From: Crambe crambe
Lineage: Eukaryota > Porifera > Demospongiae > Poecilosclerida > Crambeidae
Direction: 5' to 3'
DNA: 64,000 nucleotides
NCBI GenBank assembly: GCA_963924555.1
Contig: OZ004592.1
Span: 1,364,001 to 1,428,000 of the forward strand
Every line of letters starts with the position of its first letter. The first letter of the stretch is position 1. The notes beneath the pieces are model-generated. The model saw only the letters and a program-made list of their open reading frames with translations. It did not search any database and was not told the origin of the DNA. Position numbers and translations under genes: made by a program. Shown here piece after piece: positions 12,539-23,390 of this stretch.

Positions 12539-13519
12539 CTACTTTGGTTGCGTTTCAGAATCTGTAATGTGCCTTATGAAGATGGTATCCTTTGCCTTCT
12601 CCTTCCCTTCTTCCAGCATGACGGGGGAGACAGCAATGGCGATCATGGTGCCTTCCTTATTGAAAGCAAGGGAAGAAATGTCCGAGGAATAGCGATGAAA
12701 CTGACATAGTCTCTTCTTGTTGAACGGGTCCCAAATGTTCACAAATCCATCAGACCCTCCAGTGGCAAAAGTGTTGAAGTTATTGTGGAAAGAAATGGCA
12801 TTGACAGGGTAGATGTATTCGACACCTTCTTGTTTGACCCTATGGCATTTGAAGGCGTATTTCTTCTTCTGCATCTCTTGGTCAGTGTCCAGATATTCAA
12901 CAGCGACTCTTCCTTCAATTGAACTCAACACAAACCCTTGCTTATTAGGGAAGCACCGAATGCACCTTGTCTGGTATTTGAGACTAGATGCTCTTCTCTG
13001 CTCGGCAAATTGCATGTTTTTCAAGTCCCATACCAACACCCGACGATTAGAAGTCCCCACAACCAACCTGTCCCCACAGAGGGACATAGTGTACACCGTC
13101 TCTCCATTCTGGTCGTACATCCCCACACCGTGCTTCTGACGAGGGTCCCACAACTTAATGGTCTTATCCCAAGATCCAGTTATCACAATACCCAATTCAG
13201 GACAGTACTCGATGCACCTGATAGCGTCCATGTGATCTCCTAATATGCTCTCACTCTGTGCATTGAAGTCGTACTCCTTCAGAGTCCGATCCAGACCTCC
13301 ACTGAAGGACTTGGATGCGTCCATGAAGCAGCAGTCCAGAACAGCAGACGAGTGTGAGTGCATGTGAAGGAGAGAATTCTGGGCAACATCGTAGAGGCGA
13401 ACTGTATTGTCCCAGGATGAAGTTAGGAGTTTATTGGAGCTGGGCACGTTGCTGAACACGACGTTGGTGATGCCGTCGCCGGGGGGCTGGTTCAGCTCGA
13501 ACTCCAATTTCAGAGGCAT
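12539..13519 (-). CDS. BUB3: Mitotic checkpoint protein BUB3 (WD40), single exon
   Basis: A complete 326-residue frame, the usual BUB3 length, starts MPLKLEFELNQPPGDGI. It is a WD40 beta-propeller with clear repeat ends, for example SWDNTVRLYD, GSWDKTIKLWD and GGSDGFVNIWD, and the BUB3-type GGLDRTLKEYD repeat. In the family, BUB3 binds phosphorylated MELT motifs of KNL1 at kinetochores and recruits BUB1 and BUBR1 for the spindle assembly checkpoint; the related RAE1 is distinguished by its mRNA-export context and different N-terminus. The gene has no intron, unlike both neighbours, which may reflect intron loss or retroposition of an ancient copy. The frame is intact and its conservation suggests a working gene. 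Confidence 0.95.
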   Translation of the reverse strand: MPLKLEFELNQPPGDGITNVVFSNVPSSNKLLTSSWDNTVRLYDVAQNSLLHMHSHSSAVLDCCFMDASKSFSGGLDRTLKEYDFNAQSESILGDHMDAIRCIEYCPELGIVITGSWDKTIKLWDPRQKHGVGMYDQNGETVYTMSLCGDRLVVGTSNRRVLVWDLKNMQFAEQRRASSLKYQTRCIRCFPNKQGFVLSSIEGRVAVEYLDTDQEMQKKKYAFKCHRVKQEGVEYIYPVNAISFHNNFNTFATGGSDGFVNIWDPFNKKRLCQFHRYSSDISSLAFNKEGTMIAIAVSPVMLEEGKEKAKDTIFIRHITDSETQPK

Positions 13520-13734
13520 GCCTGCATTGGTTGGTGCGCATTATATAGAATTGACACTGTTGCAAGGGACCTACACTACAGTACCCATCATATACTTCTA
13601 ACACGATACAAATTACATATAGTCTCGTCACTCGCTGGACTAGTACATAAGTAGCTCACCTTTAGAGAAATAGCTGCTTTAGAGAAATAGCTAGTCGTAA
13701 AAATGTAATTTTTGGCGGGAAATTGAAAACAATA

Positions 13735-14115
13735 AGTACGCACGCTCCTTCAAATAAGAAATCCACCCTGTCATCTTGTTATAGGAACCATGAGAGACTT
13801 AAGAAAAGAGCATATGAACAGAGGGTAAGAGAAATCGAGCATGCTTCCTTTACTCCACTGGTTCTCTCAGCTACTGGTGGTTTTGCAAGAGAGGCAACTA
13901 TATTTTATAAACGTCTGGCTTCCTTACTAGCTACAAAATGGGAACAACCGTATAGTTCAACCATTGACTGGCTGAGATGCACCATCACTTTCTCTCTACT
14001 CAGATCTGCTATCCAGTGTATTCGGGGTGCTCGTTCGAAAAGTGGGTTCGCATCAAGATCTCCCCCTTCTCAAATGGACCTCATTAGATCTGAAACATTT
14101 CTAACAAAATCATAA
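13735..14115 (+). pseudogene. Retroelement ORF C-terminal relic
   Basis: An open frame encodes a tail with RVREIEHASFTPLVLSATGG, ATIFYKRLASLLA, STIDWLRCTITFSLLRSAI and QCIRGARS. This combination is a recurring C-terminal segment of reverse-transcriptase-bearing mobile-element proteins in invertebrates (recognised by eye, not searched). No RT core is present upstream, so it is a 5'-truncated fragment. The final stop is intact (14113-14115), and an A-rich run lies about 85 bp downstream (14195-14218). It sits between the 5' end of BUB3 and the 3' end of WASHC5. Confidence 0.65.
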
Positions 14116-14333
14116 TACTCTTCTGATAACTTTCGAATTCGATTTGAACAATAATTATTATTATTATATATCAGCATCATTTTGTTCAAAAGTGCAAAAA
14201 AAAAAAAAAAAAAAAAAATGAAATCATGGCATGATGAAATCAGATCCATGATGAAATCAAACCAGTATGACTGTACTGTACAGGTACATGTATGTTCCAG
14301 TTATTTACAACAAACACTAAGAAGATTAAAAAT

Positions 14334-17300
14334 TCACGTTCTGTGCTGCTGCTGCTTGAACTCATCGAAGATGTAGCTCGGAATGAAACGTTCCACAGCA
14401 CGACGAGGAAGATAACTGTAGTGAGTGAACTCCTCCAGAAAGTAGAGCACATGCACCACATCTTGGGATAGCTCTAGTGACTTATCTCTGCCAAAGAGGA
14501 GTACAAAATTAATGGAACCCAATCCCTTGAAATTGAACCATGCACCAAGAAGGGGAAGAAGGGTGATAGGTGACATATGTGGAGAGGGATAAGAGAAATT
14601 ATATGGACATACATAGGATGACTTCAACAGGTCAGTGATATTGTTCACCAGTGCATGAGCACTCTAAAACTCACTTTCCTCCAATTTGAGATTCCACCAT
14701 GGAGCTGACATATTGTCCAGTGTACATCAAAAATTTCTCTGTGTTCTCAGAGTGGAATTGCCGTAGTAATGTGATGCAGCCTGCAATGAACGGTGGGCCA
14801 TCAATTGGTTCTTTCTCAGAAGGCTTCTTACAGAGAAGGCTCCCTGTTGGGTGAGTAGATAAGTGTTCATTATTAAAGATGTTTTTTGCATGGCAGGGAA
14901 TGACTTACCAACTGTGCGATTATATACTAACTTGGAGAGCTGGGATATCACGAAAAGGAAACTGATTGGACCAAAGTCACGAATTCCAGTTGTTGTCATA
15001 TAAATCTGTGGTATAGTATCCATGATCACTGCATTTTCTCAAGCTCAGTATACTGAGCATTATCTGATCAGTATTCTATGTCAGTAATCTTCATAGTGAA
15101 ACTGATCAGTACTCTATATCTTAGTAATCTTCGGATCAACTGTATCGCAACACACCTTTGAGAGAGGGTCATTGATGCCAGCAGATTCAAGATAAGGAGT
15201 TAGATCAAACATGATCTGGTTATCTTCGTCGGGGTAAGGATTGGAAGGATCCTTGTAGTGGGCTTCAACTGCTGTCAGCACTGACCTGAAGATAAAGATT
15301 AAAATCACTGGGTCTGTTACAAAGACCACAAGTTTCTTACTGATTGAATGTTTGTAGAGCATTGCAGAGCAATTTGGAATCAAATTTGCAAGTGCGGGTC
15401 AACTCGTGAGCTATTTGCCGTCGGATGAGTTGAATCTGTCCAACCTACATACAGTGTGGAATCACATGATAGTCACATGACAAGCATCATGCATGCAGTG
15501 TCTGCGCAAGTTTGTACTTAGTAATGTATGTACCTTCATCACACAGTCCAAGAAAGGTCCCCATACTTTAGCACAAGAGACCATGATCTGAGAATAGTAC
15601 TTGGGAGCATTGGCTATAGGCAAAATAAGACACAAGTGAATAGACACAAACCAGCTTCATACCCCCCAAATAGGGGTCCAGGTATGAGTCCCCCTGCCCA
15701 CAATAATGGAAGAAAAGTAAGTAAGATCTGTCCCTTCTCTTAGATTTATGCACTCTGTATGACAAAAGTGTATTGAAGATCCCACACACATTATTATCAC
15801 AAGAGGTTCCACTCGTAACTCAACATACGTATGGCTGAACTGGTGGTCCCTGCATCATGCAGGAAGGTGTGCAGCTGCTTCACGAAGGGGGCACTTTTCA
15901 TGAGGCCACGCTGCAGGTACCTCGAGAACTTCTGCAGCTCTTGCACAATCATGAAACAGAAGAGGCGGTCCAACGCACTCAAGCCAAAGATATCAACAGC
16001 CTCCTATGGGGTGGTATAGGTATAGACATGCAGCCACTTAGTGCTCACATGGTGTGCATGGCCTTTCCAATTAAAGTATATCTGAGAAAAAGACTGATTG
16101 AGTTAAGTACAGGGGCAGTTATAGTCTGACACATGAAAAATGCACTTCCTGGCCTGACAAGTAATCAATTAAATATTTGAAATTCAGTGCTCTGTCATAT
16201 CAAATGGCTGCAATTTATTATAATTGGTCTTGGAACTATGGTTTACTTGACTACCAAATCTAAGAATAGCCTCGCTTACCTTCAACTGGTGCCACAGCTT
16301 GAGGTTGAGGACTTCCACAGTGGTCCGCTTGTCGTACCAAGCACTCATCTGGTTGATGTAGGTGGTTTGCCGTGTGTCCGTCATCCGCAGAATCTCATTG
16401 GCCAATCTCCCAATAAACGTGACAGATGCATCCACTCTTTCAAAGCGAGGGATGGGGATGGTGGTGGACTGGTACACTGACTGCCAGTCATGGATCTGAG
16501 GTTCATAAAATAAATTAGAGCAGTTGTGAAATTTAGTGGGGTAAAACTAGTGTGAACCATACAAAATCACCCCTGGCTGGCCCCAAACCGAGCAAGTCAG
16601 ACTTTCACGTGATTTTAATTTTAAATTCTCTTCTTGTTGTATGCTATGCATCACACTTTTGCTTCACTGAATTAAACAAATCAACGTACCTTTGTTCTGA
16701 GGAAACTGTTGCATTCTTGCTCCACATTATAATTAATGATACGAGATACCTGCACCATGCATGACAAAAGGTCACATGATCAGATTGAATACTGACTGCA
16801 CTGCATACTACTCCATAAAAATAGTCACGTGATCAGATTAAACTGACTGCATAGTCATGTGATCAGATTAAACTAACTGACTGCATAGTCATGTGATCAG
16901 ATTAACTGACTGCATAGTCATGTGATCAGATTAAACTAACTGACTGCATAGTCATGTGATCAGATTAACTGACTGCACACTACTCCATGATAAAGGATAA
17001 TGTGACTAGATTAAACTCAAATGTCCAGTGTGGCCCTACATATATATGTACCTATACAAAATGGCCGAGGCCGTAAAATTACTTCTCTGATGAGAAATAT
17101 AAGACACTATGACAAAATAAATTTTTAATCCCCTCACCTCTTCTTGCCAAATCTTCAGCCCATAGATGTTAACATAGTCCTGAATGTACTCGAAGGAACG
17201 CTTAAAGCCGTTCATTCTCTCAGCCAGGATTATCAGCTTGTGCTCCAGTGGTTCAATGGGCTAAGCAATTTACATGGAGATACAGTGTGAGGTTCAAAGT

Positions 17301-20300
17301 CCAACAGCAAAGGTCTAACTTGGAGGTAAGACTAACCTTTGCTTTAGGGTTGAATATGAGGCCTCGATGGAGGGCAAAGGCCACCTGCTTCACCAGCTCC
17401 TTGCGAATGCCATCCTCAAGCAGCTGTTTGGGGTTGACTTTGATGACCCCGACAAGTGTGGTCTTCATCAGTAAGATACCCTCCGTGAACACTGAAATGT
17501 CGTGGGTCAGTTTGGCAACCTGCAGTAGCAGACATGCATAGAATTTGTGGGTGTATAGTTCACTACACCAGTTGGAGCAATTGTTATGTAATGCTTATAA
17601 AATATGTTTCTTACTCTGTAGCGAGCATCCAGTTGTGCAAACTCCTTCATTTTCTCCTTCTCTAAGCGGGTTGGCACCTCCCTCATCTCATTGGTCAGAA
17701 TCCCGATGATCTGGTGAAGCACACCAAACATGGACTCTGGAATAATTTGGAGAACCTTACGAAACAACAAACAAACAAACAAACAAACAAACAAAAAAAT
17801 ACAACAAAAATAAAATTCTAACAAAGCTGTGTTGTGGTGCTGTTGTAACTTCTCACCTTTCTCACATACCCCACCAGTTCTTGTGAGTAGTAAGCTGAGA
17901 CGCTGACCAAATCTGGACTCCTGGCTTGATCGATTCGCTGACATGGCAGATTAAGAGCAGAGGACATTTTGAGGAAGGTGGCTCTGAGTTTGATGACGAG
18001 GGCTGGGGACTTCTTGATGAACTCCTGCATGTATATGGTGAAGCTGTCAATCAGCAACCAGGCATACGACAAGTCTGCCACCAACTCCAGTGTACTCAGA
18101 GCCTGAGAAAAGAACCATGAATCAACTATAATTCAAATGCCTGAAGAGTCTCAGAGAGTAGATAGTATTTGTACTGATCTTCTACACTGAGAAAAAAAGA
18201 AAGTCTTGGATGAAGAGGGGGCATGGTACCTCTTCTTTTATGTTGATGGTCCTCAGCATCTGCACTAGGAATCTTTTGGTGTCTTGCAAGAATTGCTTGA
18301 CCTGGAGATTGGCTTCCAGCTGGTGGAATTCTTGCACCTACCGTATGTAGAGTGCATGAAAATAAAGGCAATCATTATAACTTCTTGAGCTCACCTCATC
18401 CAGGGCTGCAATGAGCTGAGTGATCTTCCTGCCAGCTGAGGTGGAGTCATCATAACTTAGAGAGGTGATCTGTGAGGACATTTCAGTGAACCATGCCTGC
18501 AAGTGCTCTGGGGGGAAGAGGGAGGGAAGTGGTAGAGAAAGAGAGAGAAGAATGGATAAGGCCAAGGCTAGAATGCCAATGATAGTAACAACTCACCATT
18601 CTTCTCCACTCTAGTAAGAGGTTTAGTGCCGGAAAAGACTTCACCTAACTCTGTCATACGCTCAGAACCTTCTTTCTTGTACTCCTCCCATTTCTCCTGC
18701 TTCACTTCCAAAAGTTTCTTGAACATCTGCAGGAAAGTGGGTGTGGTTTAGTGACATCATCGGAAGTTGTCAACTCCTCACCTCTTTCAAGACAAACTCA
18801 AACTGTGCAGTGTTAAGGAGAAGTACAAAAACCATCCTTGGATCGTATCCAACATTGCACACGTTATCACGCCCTTGCTTGCAGAACTTGTTGTGGTCAG
18901 CAACTGAGGGAAAAGTTGGTAAAGGGTCTATATATTTGAAAACACCAGTCACTGACTACGTACCTGGTGCTGTATGCAGCATGACCCATTTAATGGCAGT
19001 ATTGCACTCCCTCAGACAACCCATCAGCTTTGAGATGTTGTCCAAGACAAAGTCCTCCACCAAAGTACCCTCATTCAAGTACTCCATCACCTGTAGCAGG
19101 AAAAAAATAATAGCTGATTCCAGATCTTCTTGACTGTTATAGTCAGCTAAACAACAATAACAACAACAAAACGAACCACTTTGTTGAGAATGGGTAGCTT
19201 GTCGACATACTTCTTGGCTTGAGCCAAGACATTGTTGGGCTGCAAGGTGTTGGCCAGAGCTGTCTTGGCTGCACGGTATGGTTCCCATGCGTCCCACAGG
19301 TTCACTGTTATCCCCATGTACATGGAGATCACCTGATCAATACAATAAATCACATGACTAACACAATTATGTAAATCACATGATCAATACACATGTACAT
19401 AGATCACATGACTACAGATAACATGATGAATGGTGCCTACAAGTCTACAAGAGAAGGTCCTGTTCTACCAAACAATGGAAACTATTTGGTGAGTTCTTGG
19501 CTTACCCAGTTATCTGGAAAGTGTTTGTCCACTATCTCCCTCATCTGTGCCTGCTGAGTGTGCAGGATTTGGGGGGCAAAGAAGAGGATGACGTAGAGCA
19601 TGGCGGCCTGGGTAGCTAGTGCTGTGCTCCTGTGTTCAGGGCTTGGGTAAGCTACAATCTAGAAAGAAGAGAGATAACAGTGGAATTTTATAATGGAAAG
19701 GAATGAATTGAAAGGTTGCTTTGACTCTGACCTGGTTGTAAATGTCGTCAGATCTTAGCCTACCTATCACCATCTCCACAAACGAGGAAGACACTGGGAT
19801 CCGACTAAACCAAATAACAAGATATCAAGTTATCAGTCATAGGTCATTGTATAGAAGTCAAGGGAGATAATAAATCTATGATAATGAAATTCTTTATAGC
19901 AACAATATCATGTGGCCATAGGGAAACCCCCTCCCTCACCCTTGTCACCTGAAATAGTCCTCTGGGTACTTGGCTGGTCTTCTGACTGCACCTCCCCTGC
20001 TGATGTAGCCCGTGCTTCGCAAGAGCTTACAGACATCGTCAATGTTGGATTCAGTATTGGTTTGCTGGGCACTGTAGCGATAGTAGGCCACAAGCATTCT
20101 CTCTCGAACAATGCCTTCAATCTTCATGTCCACAACTAGCAGCATTACCCCATACAGGAACAGAGACTCACTCTGTGGAGAGAACAAAGTGGCAAAGGAA
20201 GGATGGGATGGGATTGAGGAGGGGGAGGGGAAACATAGCTTCAGAGGTTTTCTTGTGTCAGCATTAAGTAAGTGGGTAGATTCCTCAACTTTCTGAGGTC

Positions 20301-20856
20301 TAGTCCTCAAAATTAAGCACTCCACTCATGCCATGTCATTTCTTGCTTACCAGCAGCTGCTTTCCGTCCTCATTCAGTAAGACGTCCTCGAGGGTCTGCT
20401 GGATGTAAACTCCTTCCTCCAAATCTTCCAGGAATCGGTTCATGTCAGTCACATAGCGATGGATACTCTCAAAGGCCTTGTAGAATCGTGTCAGGATCTC
20501 CAAGTGATTCTCACGGAATTCCTCATCTCGATCTTGAAGTTCCTGTGTCATGTGTGTGTGCAAAAGGTAAACTCCAAAGCTCCTACAAAGTGAAATCGAC
20601 TAAGCCATACTACGAGAGAAAGCTTCCTTACTTGGTTGGAATCAATCTTGTTCTCGGTCAGATCTGGACATTCCAAGTAACTGAAGTCAGGAAGAATGTG
20701 TTTATATTTTTCTTGATCTTCCTTCTCCATTTTGAAGACAGGAGGAATGAAGTCTGAGAGTCGGAGGAGCTCTGCTATGATAGCATTACCTCGACTCACC
20801 AGCTTCAGAATAATCTGCCCACAGGCATTCCCTTCTGCTAAGAAATCCAACGCCAT
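14334..20856 (-). CDS. WASHC5: WASH complex subunit 5 (strumpellin), 24 exons
   Basis: Exons from the start (all -): 20632-20856, 20351-20542, 19949-20172, 19732-19804, 19506-19658, about 19177-19332, 18964-19090, 18782-18903, 18597-18726, 18395-18507, 18230-18337, 17857-18102, 17615-17755, 17337-17519, 17138-17260, 16690-16749, 16280-16495, 15829-16003, 15534-15613, 15341-15444, 15156-15285, 14909-15005, 14675-14843, 14334-14487. They join in frame to about 1,166 residues, close to the usual strumpellin length of roughly 1,160. Diagnostic blocks include [20 protein letters not shown] at the start, [53 protein letters not shown], and [19 protein letters not shown] at the end. In the family it is the large helical scaffold of the WASH complex, which activates Arp2/3 on endosomes. 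The donor of exon 6 is ambiguous by one codon (19177 or 19180). An altered copy of its promoter and exon 1 lies at 45.3-46.7 kb. Confidence 0.96.
16812..16975. repeat. Minisatellite in WASHC5 intron (gcatagtcatgtgatcagatta)
   Basis: Five tandem copies of an approximately 30-38 bp unit, ctgcatagtcatgtgatcag followed by attaaact or attaact, alternate between a long and a short form. It is in the intron between the exons 16690-16749 and 17138-17260. Confidence 0.85.
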
Positions 20857-21130
20857 ACTGTACTAGTCTGAAGATCTGGGGGCGTGGCTCAACGATGTCA
20901 TGTGATTGTATACGCATGCGCAATTAGCGCTAGCTCAGCATATGCGCATATGAGGAATCTATGTGGCACGTGGAGGAACCTATTAGCTATATGCTATAGT
21001 CTACGATTCATCGCAGAAGACTTCGGCTCCCATCATACCTAACCTGGCTACTGGTATGTTATTGATATGTTTAGGGTTGCGGGGGTCCTATCAGTATATT
21101 TCAGTGTTTGGTGTAGGGTAAGCTGGGATG
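20857..21130 (-). promoter_or_regulatory. WASHC5 promoter region with an NRF1-like palindrome
   Basis: Directly upstream of the WASHC5 ATG. The word acgcatgcgca (20912-20922) matches the core of NRF1-type sites (GCGCATGCGC), and a second related word, atgcgcata, lies at 20942-20950. It is preceded by gtcatgtgat. The same block recurs at about 45571-45840, where the first palindrome is kept. Function is inferred from position and motif only. Confidence 0.45.
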
Positions 21131-21488
21131 ATCTGGGTGACCTGACTGACAACCTTCCCCATGAATGACATACTTTGTGTGTAATGTGTATGCTAATATG
21201 CTATGACATCATGAAACTATGATACTACCAGGCTGTCAGGAGGGGGAGGGGGAAAAGACAAGAGGCTAAACTTTAGCTATGCTAGTAATTTTTGTAAACC
21301 AATTGCAGCACCCACCCATGCTACGTTGCTTGGTCTTACAAGTATCCAGAGTCACCTAATTAAATTGAACCATAAAGTCCCCTATAGGAGGAATCCTTCA
21401 GATGCCATATTTGAATTGTGCATAGAATAGCTAGTTTATCATCTGGTTACATAGTTTGGTTACCACTTGGTTACCATTTCGTACTCTA

Positions 21489-21783
21489 TGATGGGATTGT
21501 TCTTGGTGATGTGAACAAGGTCAGGAGTATATTATTGGAGAAGAAATGCGATTCAAGTGGCATTGATTTTTATGGCTGGACTCCACTGGAGTTAGCATGT
21601 AAGCATGGCAACCTTGATATTGTTAGAGTTCTCATTGACCAATCAATGAAAGTGAACAAGCTATTTGAAATAGCATTTGAGTATGAGAGGGATGAAGTTA
21701 TGTTCAATAAATTTCGGTGTGATCCTAATATCAAAGATGAATTAGATACTTCTGTTTTTGCAGTGTGGTGTAGGCAATGTTAA
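21489..21783 (+). pseudogene. Ankyrin-repeat gene fragment F1
   Basis: Reads YDGIVLGDVNKVRSILLEKK, then GWTPLELACKHGNLDIVRVLI and YERDEVMFNKFRCDPNIKDEL. These match the N-terminal ankyrin repeats of genes A-D (GDVNKVRGVLL, TPLELACELGNLDIIKTLI). The frame then runs into unrelated sequence (VFAVWCRQC, stop), which is the residue of a Penelope-like insertion seen in full at 47624-47932. It has no start module and no Roc or Death part, so it is a broken fragment. Confidence 0.8.
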
Positions 21784-21799
21784 TTTTTTCCAGAAATAA

Positions 21800-22566
21800 T
21801 TGGGGCGAGCATGAGCGAGCCCCACACTAGCGAGTCGGCCGAGAGATTTCTACTATATATATTTTTATTTATATGTTTCGTACGTTCTAAGATCGCAGTT
21901 TTCACGTGCGACAACCATCTGGCAACACAATGCATCATGATGCGCTTTATTTCGAGAAGTAGCTAGCTATAAAAAATTGAAGCGTAGAAGAGAAAGAGAG
22001 AGAGCTCAACGTGCCTCCGAAACTGCTGAGCAGAAGGAAGAACGTCTTAGAAAGCGAAGGATACGGGATCGAGCAAAGCGTGCTGCTCAAACAACTGAAC
22101 AAAGAGAACCAAGGCTCCAAATCCTGAGAGAGAATGCAGACTGGAGATTGAGGCTCCAAATCCTGAGAGAGAATGCAAACCAGAGATTATCTTCAGAGAC
22201 AGCTGAGGAAAGAGAGGCCAGACTCCAAATTCTGAGAGAGAATGCAAACCAGAGATTATCTTCAGAAACAAGTGAGGAAAGAGATGCCAGGCTCCAAATC
22301 CTAAGAGAGAATACAAACCAGAGATTATCTTCAGACACAACTGAGGAAAGACAGACTAGACTTGAGCATATGAGAGACATCTGAGGAGAGACAAGCCAGG
22401 TTTGATAGATTGAGACAGAATAGAAGTGAGAGGTCATCTTTAGAGACAGCCGAGGAGAGACAGGCTAGGCTACAGAGGATGAGCAACTTATTAGCCTCTC
22501 CCAATTAATTAAGGAACATACATCACATTCAGCTCAGGCTCGCCCCACAATGCATTGCATTCGTCT
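21800..22566 (+). mobile_element. TIR insertion carrying STPR-type repeats
   Basis: The paralogous site at 47916-47930 runs straight from cagaaataat to agttcaatg. Here about 765 bp is inserted between those words. The ends carry inverted repeats: ggggcgagcatgagc (21801-21815) and its complement gctcaggctcgcccc (22533-22547), with one mismatch. The exact edges and target duplication are not clear. It carries the repeat-coding frame at 21977-22505 and an AT-rich stretch with a TATA-like word near 21855. Confidence 0.65.
21977..22505 (+). pseudogene. STPR-like 23-residue repeat protein, frameshifted
   Basis: The frame has tandem 23-residue units of the form LSSETAEEREARLQILREN plus four residues, matching the STPR (score-and-three amino-acid peptide repeat) pattern known from FMBP-1-type DNA-binding proteins and from mobile-element proteins. 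Four to five units are read to the stop at 22382. The unit pattern then resumes in another frame (EERQARFDRLRQNRSERSS, then ETAEERQARLQRM) until 22505, so one indel has broken it. It is Arg/Glu-rich and helical. I infer it is element cargo and not a host gene. Confidence 0.6.
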
Positions 22567-22729
22567 AGTAGTTCAATGAATAATGAATGTCATTTCTAGG
22601 TTATAGGCTGTGTCCGTATTCCTTATAAACTTCTCTAGTGGTATAGCTAGCTAACTGCCTTTATGATGATATATAGCAGGAAGAATAATTTGACTCCAAT
22701 TTGATAGCTACCTCACTTCTACCCTTGAT

Positions 22730-23206
22730 AATTAAAACTCATACTGTACAAGATGATAAAGGTACTATTGGGGACAAACTTTAAAAAATTGCACTTAATT
22801 ATGAGAAGGATGAAGTTTTATTATTTACTGAACTCAAATGTGATTGTAAAGGAGAATATCATAGTTCACCACTGCATGTAGCCTGTAAGAAAGGTAGCCT
22901 GTAAGAAAAGTAACCTCAGCCTTGTCAGAAGTCTGATACATGACTACCATGATTTGAATAACAAAGATTCTTTTGGTGAAACACCTTTTACATGGGCACA
23001 TGACAATAGGAGAGATGAAGTTATGCTAGTACTAATTAGTGAATATGGATATGATCCCACTAATATCAAGCATGTAGCCTGTATGAATGGTAACTTCAGC
23101 CTTGTCAGGACTCTGATACATGACTACCATGCAGATTTAAATGACAAAGATTCTTTTGGTCGTACCAAAAGAGGAGAGATGAAGTTATGCTAATACAGTC
23201 ACTAAT
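22730..23206 (+). pseudogene. Ankyrin-repeat gene fragment F2
   Basis: Matches the N-terminal part of genes A-D (TVQDDKGTIGDKL) but has a stop immediately after (aaactttaa near 22779-22787), a local duplication of gtagcctgtaagaaa, and a later frame break at 23160-23190. Readable pieces include SFGETPFTWAHDNRRDEVML and NFSLVRTLIHDYHADLN. A better-preserved copy lies at 48051-48491. Confidence 0.8.
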
Positions 23207-23390
23207 AATAAGTGAACATGCCATACATAACTAGGTTATTATGTGCTGAGAGCTGCATGGCATTAATGATTTTTCTCATCACTAGACATCACGTGAACTT
23301 CATAATCACATGATCAAGATGAACACAAAGGACTCTAAAGGGGATCACTTCTAGTGAGTATTATATATTGTAATAGCAGTGACAGGCACA
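23207..23390 (+). promoter_or_regulatory. Shared upstream module of ankyrin gene A
   Basis: The stretch containing aacatgccatacataactaggttattatg, the tcacatgatcaagatgaacacaaaggactctaaagggg block and tctagtgagt is repeated before gene C (about 48590-48810) and gene D (about 60835-61083). Its conservation over several copies marks it as the duplicated promoter or 5' UTR. No TATA box is certain. Each run named here is a description of the order of words and not one element. Confidence 0.5.

Noticed and set aside
20488-20757. + strand frame with hydrophobic end ([11 protein letters not shown])
   Set aside because: Antisense of WASHC5 exon 1 and intron; the same antisense frame appears at 45.3 kb because the segment is duplicated.
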